From Ahaetulla prasina (Eukaryota > Chordata > Lepidosauria > Squamata > Colubridae): a stretch of 64,000 nt of DNA. The notes below the pieces were generated by a model. It worked only from the letters and a program-made list of their open reading frames with translations, was not told the origin of the DNA and did not search any database. Both the position numbers and the translations under genes were made by a program. Location: contig NC_080540.1 of assembly GCF_028640845.1 (NCBI RefSeq), forward strand, positions 154,263,920-154,327,919. The letters run 5' to 3'. The number at the start of each line of letters is the position of its first letter. Within the stretch, counting starts at the first letter, position 1. Shown piece after piece: positions 23,646 to 35,016 of the stretch.

Positions 23646-25201
23646 TTATAAAAATAGATATGAGTGTTCTCAAAGCCATTGATAGAGAATGCCTACAGAA
23701 TAAGAAACTGCCAAAAGTTTTCTGGCTAAGAAAAATCAGAAGATTACCATTTTCACAGTTAATTATTTATCTGCCACTGACATTTTAAAGTTATCACTAA
23801 CACACAAACTAAAAATGCATGGTGGTATCTCATAACTGAGTTTTCCAGTGTTTACAACTAATGTCTTTAAATTTGTATATCTGCTACCAACTAAATCCAA
23901 TATACTGTCCCCTAACACTTTAATTACAGAACTTTGAAGTCTAGCATGCTGATTTTGCAAGATTAACGTTATGTAATTCTCCTAGTTCTTTTCTTAAATT
24001 CTATAATCATCAGCTTGTAAACCACACTGCTTGTTGCACATTGTTATTCTAATTAATATAAATCTATCCTAATATTCTTGCCAATATTCTCCAAAGTAAG
24101 TTAATTTTCAGTTATCAGCTCTATCAAACAGGGAAACTTAAGAATCTTTGTTTTGTCTCCCCATTAAATAAAACCTGATTTCTGATATAGTTTGAAACTC
24201 CTTCAAGTAGAAAAGGTGTTTTCAGTATATCAAAGTATGGCCCTAGGATGGCCATTCTATTTGTTAAACTGAAGTCAGACCCCCCCCCAAATTATCTTAC
24301 CTCCTTCTAGAGAATTGAGAATATTAAAGAGTTGAAAATCTCAATTCAATGCACCAAGGTAATGTTTACTATGAAGGTTCCCATTCCCTATTTTTAGTTC
24401 TGCATTAGTATCAGAATAACTACATTCCAGCTAGATGTGCTTAATTCTGTAATAAAGGATCAGAGAAAATATTAAAGCAATGGAAAAATAAAACAATGCT
24501 ATTCCTAATTAGAGAAAATGCTGGAACAAATTAAAACCTTACCCACTATTTCTTGTTTACTAATCTTGCTGTTTGCATACTCCAAAGTAAAATTATAGTT
24601 TTAAAAGCTGACCAAAATTAGTAAAGTCAAAGACTATATTTCCAAAACACAAAATCCTACAGTAGTACAATCAATTATCATCAGTGACTAAATCATGACA
24701 TAACAGGTAATATGGCTACACTCATTCATACTGACCAAGCATGTCAGTTTTGGGGCTGAATTGTAATGCAAGGCCATTAATGGCATACATGTCATCTTAC
24801 AAGCCATACCTTAAATAGATTTTTAAAAGTAATTTATAACTTTTACAGTTTTTTTCCAAAAAAAAATATTTGCCCCCTCTTCAAGTAAGAAACATGCTAA
24901 TATGTGTATTTGTTCCTCATCTTTAATAAGCTAGTTCTTAATGCAAAAATCTAATTCAAACAGGAAATTAAAAACAGAAAGTTACAAAAATTATAATCTT
25001 TATCATATTTATATTGATTCTATTTCTCCAGCATTTTGTATCATTTCGAGATGAATATTGGGATCCCTTTAAGCTCTCTCACATTGCAAACCCTGTGCTC
25101 TTCAATTTACTGTCCACTTTTCCTATATTTATTTCTCTGAGCTGGCCAGTTTCTCCTCTACTGCTCTTTAGTTCACAGTTCTGATTAAATAAAAAGTTTG
25201 A
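20783..25201 (-). other. LARP4: Probable LARP4 3' UTR
   Basis: The sequence follows the LARP4 stop codon on the minus strand, is AT-rich and mostly free of recognisable transposons. Minus-strand AATAAA signals occur at 25128-25133 (a very short UTR), 22241-22246, 20832-20837 and 20783-20788. A UTR of about 4.4 kb would be comparable to the long 3' UTR of mammalian LARP4. The distal boundary is a guess. A (TA/TG)n microsatellite lies inside it. Confidence 0.45.
23540..23655. repeat. (TA)n/(TG)n microsatellite
   Basis: Alternating TATATG, TGTGTG and TATATA tracts lie within the probable LARP4 3' UTR. The ORF across it is a Tyr-Ile repeat artefact. Confidence 0.9.
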
Positions 25202-25543
25202 TCAATTTTCCTTTGGTGATCGCGGCGGCATATACTGTTCCTTGCCAACTCGCCGAGGCGCTCCCTGAGGAGAAGACCTACGTCCACATTGGCGCCTCTG
25301 TTCCCTGATTTTTCCTGCAGCTCCTTTGGGAGGCCCATTGCCTCTGAAAACAGCCAAGTCATTCATCCGTCCTTCAGACTTTTCATGTGCCTTCTCTCCA
25401 GCCTTATCATGGGTGCCATTTTCTTCTGTTTTGGCAGGGGAGGTTACATTAGAACGCAGCTCCCTAAGTGGCTGAGCAGGAACAGAAGGTACTTCTTTTG
25501 GAGGTTTTTGACAGACCTCAGCATAACTGAGCTTCCGAGGTTC
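25202..25543 (-). CDS. LARP4: LARP4 exon 16 (last coding exon, stop)
   Basis: 113 codons (residues 617-729) plus TGA at 25204-25202. It starts EPRKLSYAEVCQKPPKE and carries the conserved block FRGNGPPKGAAGKIREQRRQ, ending KEQYMPPRSPKEN. The acceptor is an unusual aag|GAA preceded by a short pyrimidine tract. The last two residues (EN) extend past the SPK end that I recall for mammalian LARP4. Conserved C-terminal blocks support the frame. Confidence 0.95.
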   Translation of the reverse strand, partial: EPRKLSYAEVCQKPPKEVPSVPAQPLRELRSNVTSPAKTEENGTHDKAGEKAHEKSEGRMNDLAVFRGNGPPKGAAGKIREQRRQCGRRSSPQGAPRRVGKEQYMPPRSPKEN

Positions 25544-25637
25544 CTTACCAAAAGAAAAGCATTTTAATATGCCTCTAATATAACAAAATATGCTAGTGAC
25601 AGTTAAAAATTAAAGCTATGTTTAGCAATTGTACATA

Positions 25638-26599
25638 CAGCTAGTCCTTAATTTACAACTAGTTGCTTAGCAACTGTTTTAAGTTATGGCGGATCCTGGA
25701 AAAGCTACTTACAACCTAGTTTCAAAGTTATAATTCCAGCAGCCACCCTGCGGTCATATGAACAACATTCAAGCAGATTCTGACCAACCATAGGGACTGT
25801 AGCCTATATCCCTCCTCCTCCTTCCCTGCCTGTTCTCTCACCCCGTCTCCATACCTTCCTTCCTAGCCCCATCACCCGGTCATTTACCTTTCAGTGTAGA
25901 TCTTCTGGAAGAAGCTGCTGCACCACGGAGCCTTGCTAGCCAGAGATCACTCACACTGGGTAGCAGAGTGATCATTCTGGGAAAGGGGAGTAGGCTGCTC
26001 TGCCCATCAGCATACCTGCAGGGCTTGATGGCACTATCCAGGAAGTGGCTATCATTTTCAGTGTAGCCATGTTACAGCTATTCTAAAAATGGTACTAGCT
26101 TCCAGGATGAAGCCATGCAGCCTAGGGATGTTGAGGGGGTGGAGTAGCTTACTCTCCTTTTCCAATGTGAGCTTGGGAGCTCTTTAGATGGCAAATAAAC
26201 AATTGGTGATGGGTGATGGGGGTTGGGGCAGAGGGTGTGTGAGACCCAGTGAGGTGGGAAGCAGTCCCAAACCCTGTGGAGACCCAGTGGAGTAGGAAAG
26301 TAGGCCCAGGGTCTGACAGCACCTCAAGGGATGGATAGAGTAGCACAGGGTGCCTTGGGGTGGAGTGGGACCTTGAAAAGCTTAGGGCAGGCGGTCCTAG
26401 GATGTGCTTTCATGGGCTTAGCCCAACCCTCAGGAACCCACCCACCCCCGGTTCTCTACTTAATGATTGTGTTCAGGAGAGCAGGGAGGGATAGTGATCG
26501 TTAAGCAAGGCAATCATCTGGGCACCTTGCTTAACAACCATCAGGACTTGCTACTATAATGGACAGACTCCATTACGGTCATAAGTCAAGGACTACCTA
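25638..26599 (+). mobile_element. Tigger-like element, ~960 bp
   Basis: The left end 'ctagtccttaatttacaac' and right end 'ggtcataagtcaaggactac' are inverted and flanked by TA. It is longer than the ~370-bp copies and has a GC-richer interior with no transposase frame. It occupies most of LARP4 intron 15. Confidence 0.75.
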
Positions 26600-26739
26600 T
26601 ATTTGTTCTTCTACCATTTTCATCCAAGTGAGTCTGAAATTTTTATTTCAGGCTATTTTTAAAGGTTACATTCTGCACTCTATTATATCTGGAAGGTGGT
26701 TTATTAAAACTATCCAAAATGATTGAAAGCAGTACTTAC

Positions 26740-26908
26740 CTGTATCACTACAGCAGGCATTGGGTTTGCATTGGTTGTGGATGAAATGGTATTTGTCCTG
26801 GGTGATTTTACAGTACTGGGGGGGCATACAGATGAAGATGGGGAAGTCTGACTTGCAGCCTCCTTGTGCACATGAACCTCTTCTAGTTTTTTCTCTTGCT
26901 GAGTGGCA
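26740..26908 (-). CDS. LARP4: LARP4 exon 15
   Basis: 169 bases. The first base completes Ser560, then 56 codons (residues 561-616), ATQQEKKLEEVHVHKEAASQ to NPMPAVVIQ. It corresponds to the Ser/Thr/Pro-rich spacer before the C-terminal conserved tail. Acceptor ttctag|T, donor CAG|gtaagt. It contains a run of seven Cs in VCPPS. Confidence 0.95.
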
Positions 26909-27278
26909 CTAGAAAAAGCATTCAGAATTGTGTGACATCTTGCAGATTCAAAGACTTTTTAAAAAAACAAAATAACAAAATGAATTGCTTTGAAGCACAA
27001 GACATTTTCAAACAGATTAATTTTCTGCTTTGTAAATAAAGGCAACTATGACTTTTGCTTCATGCTTTCAATGTTGGTTGATTAAGACAGCTACTGAATT
27101 AAAATATTCAAAAGGAATCAAACTTACACAGTATTTTCTGTCTAGGTTTATGTTAGGAGAAAACTGTTACTAATTTTACTGGTGTTAGAACTAAAACATA
27201 CAAAAATGTATTTGTGCTTCTCTTGCCATACAAAATAATTATTGGTAATACTTGTAATTGGAAGACCGATCTCCATAC

Positions 27279-27397
27279 CTTAATCCAGGAAGGTCAATCC
27301 CATAGGGAGAACTGGCATTCGTGACAGGCTGAACAACACTTTGGCCCTGCTCTTCCTGAGTGGATGTTAGACAACTAACTGTCAAATCTTTGTTTTC
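27279..27397 (-). CDS. LARP4: LARP4 exon 14
   Basis: 119 bases, 39 codons (residues 521-559) plus two bases. It reads ENKDLTVSCLTSTQEEQGQS and then VVQPVTNASSPYGIDLPGL. The DLTVSC segment aligns with mammalian ELTISC. Acceptor tgtag|GAA, donor TAAG|gtatgg. This is a fast-evolving low-complexity region. Confidence 0.94.
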
Positions 27398-27689
27398 CTA
27401 CATAGAGCAAAAGGGAAGAAAGAATGTTTGCAAAAGTACAGGTTAAAAACTAAACGTGTTATTACAGAAAAGAAAAATTAGATATCATATAGGCCACAAG
27501 CCACCTGTTCTCTCTCTCTGAGTCACTCTCTGGCAGGGGGCCAGGCCCGGGGGGGGAGGGGCTGGAGCCACAACACCACCTCACGGTGTTGAGATCAAGG
27601 ATAGACAACTTATGGCCAGAGTTGCAAGGATCGAAGTGGGTAGTGCAATAACAAAAAAGAGGAAATAAATCACAAATATGAGCAAGGCT

Positions 27690-27975
27690 CAATCCGAAAA
27701 CATTTAAAAAAAGAACAAGGGGCTCCATCAACCCTATCTTAAGGCCTAGTGCAGCTTTATCTAAGACTGAAGACAGAAAGCAATGGGATTGAGGGAATGA
27801 GGAGGGCCTTCTCTGTTGTTGCTCCTGCCCTTTGGAATATCTTGACTCCCAATGTGAGGTTGGCCTCAACCAGCCTATCTTTTCCCAAGGGCCTAAAGAA
27901 ATGGCTGTGCCATTTGGCTTGGTGCTCCAGTGGAGGATCAGTGCAAAAGAGGTGGTTGATGTTTTACAGCTAGCT
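27690..27975 (+). mobile_element. LINE ORF2 C-terminal fragment (L2/CR1-clade)
   Basis: Plus-strand frame MRRAFSVVAPALWNILTPNV then ...FPKGLKKWLCHLAW is the typical terminal segment (AFSVxAPxLWNxLP) of L2/CR1-clade retrotransposons. It lies in LARP4 intron 13. Confidence 0.7.
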
Positions 27976-28555
27976 TCTCACAAACCAAGTCACTGAGAAA
28001 GCCTGCAGCTGGAAAGTCACACTCATGTCTTGTTGCGTTCAACAACTGCAGGTAATTTACTTAACAAATGCAGCAGAACAGACAAGTTATGCAGTTATGA
28101 GATGTTTCAATTACAACCATGTCACTTAGCAACAAAGTTGCAGGTCCCAATTGAGATTTGTTCATTTGTTATTGAGCAGTAGTGTGTGGCCGAAGAACTG
28201 TAAGCCACGTTTTTCAACAATTTTTGCTTATTGCTGGATGTGAAAAGAAACACCTTAGAATAAAATTTCATTTTCCTACACTGTACTGGTGTAAGCCCAG
28301 AATGTACTAAAGTTTTAATTTCTTGAATTTTACAATATATAAATTTAGCAAAAAGCAACTTTTGCAAAACCTATCAGTTTTGCTTTTGTTCTTATAAGGT
28401 AATATAAACAATATTTATTGTTTGGGTTCAAGCAAATGTAGTAGGGATGAATTAAGCATGTTTAACATTGTCAAATAATATAACGATTAAAAAACTGTCA
28501 TGCAAGATTAAAATTGAGAAAGAGAGAGAGAATGTGAAAAAATATAATTACGTAC

Positions 28556-28714
28556 CTTTTCTTTGCTTATTCCTTTAACTATATCTGACATCCTATTCTC
28601 CAGAACAGGATCTCCTTGTGTTTTTATCATGCTACCTGGCAATGGAGGGAAATTTGAGGCTAGCAAGTCAAACTTTGGTGTCAAAGTCTTGGTTTCAACT
28701 GAAGTCTGAGGTCG
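28556..28714 (-). CDS. LARP4: LARP4 exon 13
   Basis: 159 bases, 53 codons (residues 468-520), phase 0 at both ends so it could be skipped without a frameshift. It contains the strongly conserved KFDLLASNFPPLPGS and then VLENRMSDIVKG. Acceptor ttttag|CGA, donor AAAG|gtacgt. Confidence 0.96.
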
Positions 28715-28984
28715 CTAAAAAAGAGAAGTAGCATGTTAATATGAATTATTCTCATGAATCTTATTTGCAAAAACCAGAGAATGCCATCAGATGTTTGTAT
28801 CCAATCCCAATTATTAGGGAGCAATTTAGCATTGGCAATTCTGGAATGGCTGAAGATTCAAAAGCTGACTGACTCTAGGACATTATTTGCTATAGCTCTA
28901 GATGAGCTTGTGTTTCCCAGAAGCAGCTGTTATGCCAACAGGCTATGCACTGCTCTTAATGGAGCAAGTCAAAGCTATAGTTAG

Positions 28985-29780
28985 GAGGGCCTCTGCCCAG
29001 TTTTGGTGATGGACCGATGTCAATTTTAGAATAGCCAACGCTGACTAGTCACTCATGGATTTGGTCCTTAAGAGTAGATTACTTAATGCACTCTACTTGG
29101 GGCTGTTTTTAAAGACCACCTAGAATTACAATTAGTAAACAATGAAACCGCTCTCATATTAACCAGGACAACCCAATATTGATATATAATACTAATATTC
29201 CAACTGCACCATTTGCCAGTTTGTTTCCACCAGAGTATAATTCAAGATGTCTATGATCACTTCTGAAGTCCTACATAGCTGGAGACCTGGCTTCCTTTGA
29301 GGCCGCTTTGTGATGGCATCTCTAGCTAGACTGAAGGGGTGTTATGACAGATACAGCGTCCCTGTGGTCACATGATCACCATTTGTGACCTACCCAGAGG
29401 GCTCTGACAAGCAAAATCAATGGGGAAACTAGATTGGAAAAAAGGTGATTAAATCGAGTGCAACTCACTTAATGACTGCATCATTAGTGGTGGAAGTTCT
29501 GGTTTCAATTCACTACATGTATACCTGATTGTTACTTCAAGATTACAATTCTAAGGATCCTCTTGTATATTACCTGAACTGAATTATAGCAAATGGAGTT
29601 CCAATAAAACTTTCCCCGTGTCTTCCCATTTTACATCTTCTCTAGTTTATCATCAATATAATAGGTTATACTCCATTGTGTTGTAAAGCACTATGAAGCA
29701 ATATATAAGTCTAAATTCTATTACTATTGTTATCTCACCATTCCAATGACAAATATTCTCTTGTTTCTTGGCAAATTCTT
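28985..29780. other. LARP4 intron 12, degraded repeats
   Basis: Eroded Tigger-like sequence is suspected at about 29280-29490 ('tggtcacatgatcaccattt'). A SINE 3' end lies at about 29640-29735 ('gtaaagcactatgaagcaat'). No gene. Confidence 0.45.
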
Positions 29781-30417
29781 TTTTCTTCTTTTTTAAAATA
29801 ATTTTTATTAAAAGGTTTTTTTTTTAAATGAGTTTTCTTCTTTACAACATTTCCACATTGGTATACTTCTATTGCATATTCATTTCCCCCCTTCAATTTA
29901 CTTTTTATGTACATATGGTTTCATTATTTTTATACATATTGATATATGGATATATTAAATTACAATCATACATTTTGTGTCATATATACAAGTTTGTTAC
30001 TAATTTCTAACTCCTATATCTTCCTCATTTAGTCTTTCCTTAACCTTTACATCTATCCTCTAACCATTTATTCCATACCATGTAGTATTGTTTCTTCTTT
30101 ATTTATTTATTTATTTATTTATTTGTGAGTCTATCCATCTCTGCACACTCTTAAGATTTTCCTTATTATATTTTCCTCTAATGGTACATTGTGATTCTTG
30201 CAATTTTGTGCGTACATTATTCTCGCTGCTATTGTGATATGTAAAATTAAATATTCTATTTTTTGTTGCAATTCCCTATAAATATTCCTAATAAAAATAA
30301 TTCTGGTTTCATATCTATTTGTTGTTTGGTTATTATCTTATTCTATTCCAATATTGTTTTACTTTTGGGCACGTCTACCACATGTGGTAATATGTTCCCT
30401 GCAAATTCTTTTTTCTT
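29771..30417 (-). mobile_element. L1 3' end (5'-truncated) with 17-bp target duplication
   Basis: The core is 29788-30400. The minus strand encodes the L1 ORF2 C-terminus in broken frame, with DMKPELFLLGIFIGNC followed by LILHITIAARIMYAQNCKN, and then a T-rich (poly-A on minus) end. Identical GCAAATTCTTTTTTCTT copies lie at 29771-29787 and 30401-30417. An (ATTT)n tract at about 30100-30124 is internal. Confidence 0.85.
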
Positions 30418-31071
30418 TTATTCTCCTAGAATGTGTCAATTCAGATGTTCTGATCTGAAAACCTGTTCTGAGTCCTGCCAACCATTTCCTATTCCAGAAT
30501 ATTTCTTTCTAGGAAACTATTGTATCATCCCCAGAATTGCTGCATTCAGGGAAAAACCCAAACGTTTTTGAGTCAGTAAAACATTCAGTCTCTAAACCCA
30601 GGAGTCTGAATACCTCAAATAAAAAACAGACCTCACCGTTACACTTTCTGATTCACAATGGACAATTCTGTGGAACTCAACCTGAAATACTACTGCTTAT
30701 CTTTGCCTAAAAATTTTCTCAAGACATATTAACCTCTGTTTGAAACATATCCTGGAAAAGCTTTGGTAGAACAGGAACAATCACAAACATCTAGCTCATG
30801 AATCCTAAAACATATATTCTGGCAGCAAATTCAAACTCCGGGGTTTTCTGACATCCCAAAGTAACTTATTTTGCCTGGCTATAATTCTTACAATTTCATA
30901 AAGGCTCAGTTCTTTTGTTGACAGCTTAGGTAGAAATTGCTGCTGCTTAGAATCTGATTCTAGACTATCACTGGTTTATTTATTATATATTTATTAAATT
31001 TATATGCCATCCATCAAGAGACTCTGTGTGATTGATATTATGTTTAAATCTGTATTGCAGAATATAGGTAA

Positions 31072-31465
31072 TTCTTGACTTATGACCTTAATTGAGCCCA
31101 CAATTAGTCATAAGTCGTTGTAGTCACCATATGACCATAATTGATTTTTTACAACTTTTGAAGCTGCTTTTAAGCAAACATGGTCAGTAAGCTAATCTGT
31201 TTTACCCAATGAAGTTTTGTTTTGTTTTTTTGCTGGAAATGACAAACATTGGAAGCTGCAAAAAGTATCGAATACCATGGTCACATGACCATGAGATGGT
31301 GCAAATAATGGTAAAGGTAAGATGGTTGCCAAGTGGTCAAAATACAATCATGTGACCACAGGAGGATGTGTGTATGTGCGCACGCGGAGTCATGGGAACT
31401 TCAAAATCTGGTCATAAGAAACCTGGAGGGGAGGGGGGATTCATAATAACTTCAAGCACATATAA
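31072..31465 (+). mobile_element. Tigger-like relic, second subfamily
   Basis: It begins 'aggtaattcttgacttatga', then 'aattgagcccacaattagtc' and 'ggtcataagaaacctgg' near the end. It is related to the other Tigger-like copies but has a different interior ('agcaaacatggtcagtaagc'). Confidence 0.5.
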
Positions 31466-31717
31466 GATGGATTTCTTTGCTTATGTGATAATGTTTTTGC
31501 AGCCATATAAACGAATATTTAACAAACAGAAAAAGTAAGATATATGATACTTCTGAAAGTTAGTTTGATTGCCTGAATTCTTATTGTAGTCGAATTTATA
31601 GTGCAGAATCTTTTACATTGTAAAGCATTTTTTAAAATTCACATACAATTCTCATGATGTTAGCATCGTTCTCAACAGCTGGTGACTGATGTGACTGCAG
31701 TAGAAGTAAATACTTAC

Positions 31718-31766
31718 TGATAGCCTGTCATCTTCCCGTCTCCTCCGACCTCTGAAAATGTTTCTT
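31718..31766 (-). CDS. LARP4: LARP4 exon 12
   Basis: 49 bases. The first base completes Arg451, followed by RNIFRGRRRREDDRLS (residues 452-467). This is the arginine-rich patch matching mammalian LFRGRRRREDDRIS. Acceptor tgcag|A, donor TCA|gtaagt. It is separated from exon 11 by an intron of only 83 bp. Confidence 0.96.
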
Positions 31767-31849
31767 CTGCAAATTAGTAAAGAAAAGTTTCTGTGAATGT
31801 TTTATGTTTATTCATGCGTGATATGAATAATGACATACAAAGACCTTAC

Positions 31850-32083
31850 CTGCCTCTTCCCATGCCGTAATCACCATTTTGTTCTACATGAGTAATTTGA
31901 GACTCCTTCTGTGTATAGCTTGGCTCTTGATGTCCTGATAGTGTACTTGTTTGCCGCTCTGGCTGAAAATTCCGTAAAGTGGTTCTATGCAAGTGTCCAT
32001 CACCTACTGAGACAGCACTGAGTGTGGAGGGTCCTTCTGTTGAGTGTTCTGAGCTATTTGCCAACCGGAAATGAGACTTCACG
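31850..32083 (-). CDS. LARP4: LARP4 exon 11
   Basis: 234 bases. It completes Arg373, encodes 77 codons (374-450) and leaves two bases of Arg451. It contains SSEHSTEGPSTLS, GDGHLHRTTLRNFQPERQT, GHQEPSYTQKE and VEQNGDYGMGRG, all aligned with mammalian LARP4. Acceptor tccag|C, donor GCAG|gtaagg. Confidence 0.97.
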
Positions 32084-32336
32084 CTGGATTGACATATAAA
32101 AACAAGTGAATAAATTCCTCCCACAACACAAATAAATTTCCTGAAAGAGCTCAGAGGAAGTTGATGTCTTAAGATACAAGAAAATACGCCAGTATTTTTT
32201 CTTATTGAAACTACATAGATCTGTTTGTCAAGAACTGGCAAGCACATTTCTTCAAATCAATTCCTAAACAGTACTCTCCAACCACAACTCTTTCCTAGGT
32301 AATTTATAAATGTATTACTAACTTAGTGGGAAGAAA

Positions 32337-32410
32337 GGAAGGAAGGAAGGAAGGAAGGAAGGAAGGAAGGAAGGAAGGAAGGAAGGAAGGAAGGAAGGAA
32401 GGAAGGAAGG
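32337..32410. repeat. (GGAA)n microsatellite
   Basis: About 18 uninterrupted GGAA units lie in LARP4 intron 10, about 250 bp upstream (in transcript direction) of exon 11. The Lys-Glu-Gly-Arg open frame across it is an artefact. Confidence 0.97.
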
Positions 32411-32940
32411 CAGACCAGTATCATATAATAGGAATGAATAATAGAACATTTAGTAAATCTAATAATTTCCAAAAATGCTTTCCATCAAAAAAAAAACCCT
32501 ATTTCTTGCATCTCAGGTGGTAATGCACTTTAAGTTACAACTATTCAATCATGTAAAAGAAGACTGTATATGGATGGCAAGTGTATTGCTATGGATGTTA
32601 AAGAGATTACATTTAGCATATACTTAGGAGCAGAAAGACATAACTATACAAGTATATAATATCGCATTTTCCAATTACATAAACACTCCCCATTTCGACT
32701 TACAATTTGTCCATTTCTTTCTTAAATTCAAATAAATATTCTCACATGTATATTCATTTTCATTTTCTTTTTCTCTTCTAGTTAGAGCTGAATTTAAGGA
32801 ATAATAATCAAATACTTCCTTTTTTCATTTGGGGGTTGGATAGCCACCTAAATTTTAGACAACCAAGGATCTCTCTATCTTCCTTTCTCACTATGCCTAT
32901 TCAGTGGCATAGTGAATGAAACTTAGTTGATAGATAAATA

Positions 32941-33333
32941 CAGGTAGTCCTTGACTTACAACCATTTGTTTAGTAACTGTTTGAAGTTACTATAGCACTG
33001 ACAAAATATTTGTAAATTTTTCACACTTACGACCATTGTAATATTCCCATGGTCACATGATAAAAATTTGGAACGCTTGGCAACTGGTTCATACTTACGA
33101 CATTTGCAATGTCCCAGAATCATGTGATCACCTTTTGCAAACTTCTCACAAGGAAAGTCAATGGGAAAACTAGATTCATTTAACAATCATGTTACTAACT
33201 TAACAACCACAGTGATTCACTTAACAACTATGGCAAGAAAGTTCATACAGTGAGGCAAAACTTACTTAACAAATATCTCATTTAGCAACAAAAATTTTGG
33301 GCTCAAATGTGGTCGTAAGTCAAGGACTCTCTG
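32941..33333 (-). mobile_element. Tigger-like MITE
   Basis: TA-flanked ends caggtagtccttgacttac and gtcgtaagtcaaggactctc are inverted repeats. Interior modules appear reversed relative to 35967-36330, so this copy is in the opposite orientation. Confidence 0.85.
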
Positions 33334-33917
33334 TACACATGATAAAACAAAACAAATATATTTCTTCCTCCTTAAGAAGTTCCAATGCAGAGTTCCAATC
33401 CTTTATCAAGGATTCTTAAGTAGATTTGAACAGCACATCATTGCACTAAAAAAAGCCCTCTGCCAAGTTGTCACGGGCAGACTTTTTTAAAAAGGCTTTG
33501 ACCTTACAACACTACAGGAATATTTGTCTCCTGAAAGTTTAACATACCTATCTGGCATTCTGGGATTCCCCCCCACCGCCCCAATCCATCAAATTCTTAA
33601 AAATAAAAGAATAATTTGAGTATCATAATTAACTCAATGGATCGCCAACATGATCACCAATATCCAATGACAGATATGGCATAAGAACACCACAATGAAC
33701 TTAACTAAAAAGAAATGAAGTTAGTTTTAGATTAAAACAAATGTAGATCAAAAAATTGTGGTAAGTTAAAGATGTTTTTTCTCATCAAACATAATATGTA
33801 GACTAAAAAAGCCAAAAACAAAGGGCCTTTGTTTGCAGCTGTCAATCTCAAAACCCAGCTAAATTTCCTGTAGATTTTAGCAAAATTACTTCTTTTAGAT
33901 ATGAAGAAAATAAAATA

Positions 33918-34634
33918 CCATATTTTTTCGGAGTATAAAACGCATTGCCCCCACCACCACCACTAAAAGAAGGTGAAAATTTGTGTGCATCTTATACACC
34001 GAATGTAGCCAAAAACACGAGGCACAGAGGAGGTGATGGTCTTTGGCAAGCCCTGCAGCCTAGAACCGCTGATTGGGGGTATTCCAGGAGGCTGATCCAC
34101 CCACCAATCAGCTGCTCGTGCTGAATCGGGCTGCAATAATATGCTAAAGCTGACCTGGCTGCTCGCTATTTGCTGCAAGGACTGTCAAGAGTTTGCAGCA
34201 GCAATCACATCCAGAAAGCACACACAATTAACTTATTCAGCAGGATTCAATAACTTCTCTTTAAATATATAACACATGAAGTAAATATACAATACCAAAA
34301 GCAGGTTTTCCAACATGGTAGTAAATACAAGCAAAACACAAGCAGAGGAGAGGAGTTTCAGTTTTAGTTTCAGAGATCAGCACAGCATGCAGCTTCAGAA
34401 CATTGCGCTAAGCCACGCCCAGGCTCCTTGCTGTCTACTTCCTTGTTGCTCACACAGAAAATACTGTTTCAATTTCCAAACAGCCCTCAACTGTCTCACA
34501 CACTGACAGGACACTAGCCAGATGAATACCAATGGATGCTGGTAGGCAGAGGCAGATTTTTTTTTCTTATTTTCCTCCCCAAAAACTAAGGTGTGTTTTA
34601 TACTCCAGAGCATCTTATACGCTGAAAAATACGG
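33918..34634 (-). mobile_element. TIR DNA transposon, complete copy with TA duplication
   Basis: The minus strand starts CCGTATTTTTCAGCGTATAA and the other end is CCATATTTTTTCGGAGTATA, inverted and flanked by TA on both sides (33916-33917, 34635-34636). It is 717 bp with no transposase frame. The family partner is at 8949-9349. It lies in LARP4 intron 10. Confidence 0.8.
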
Positions 34635-34805
34635 TATAAAACTGAAGAAAATATAATAGATATGAAACTGAAGCAGGAGTTGACAGGAATTCACTTATGA
34701 GCACAGATAAAATAACCACTCTTTTATTGAACCAGTTTGGTGATTGTCCAATATAAACACAGAAGTAGTTTTACTTTCCAAAAATGTTGGTGCCAACTTT
34801 CTTAC

Positions 34806-34909
34806 CGATTTCTATGGAATGGGCGACCTATACTCAATGCTGCAGTATTTGTCTTGTATGAACCTGGTGAACTGAAGCCGTTCAGAAATCCACCATTCGG
34901 AAACGGAGC
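34806..34909 (-). CDS. LARP4: LARP4 exon 10
   Basis: 104 bases, 34 codons (339-372) plus two bases of Arg373. It encodes APFPNGGFLNGFSSPGSYKT followed by NTAALSIGRPFHRN, nearly identical to mammalian LARP4. Acceptor ttcag|GCT, donor TCG|gtaaga. Confidence 0.97.
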
Positions 34910-35016
34910 CTGAAGTAAGTATGACATATATCATGAGGTTCACTGCAAACAAATAGCTGAATACAAATTCTCAGAACTGCAATTTTAACAGCTGCACAGC
35001 TAAAACCAAGGAAGTA

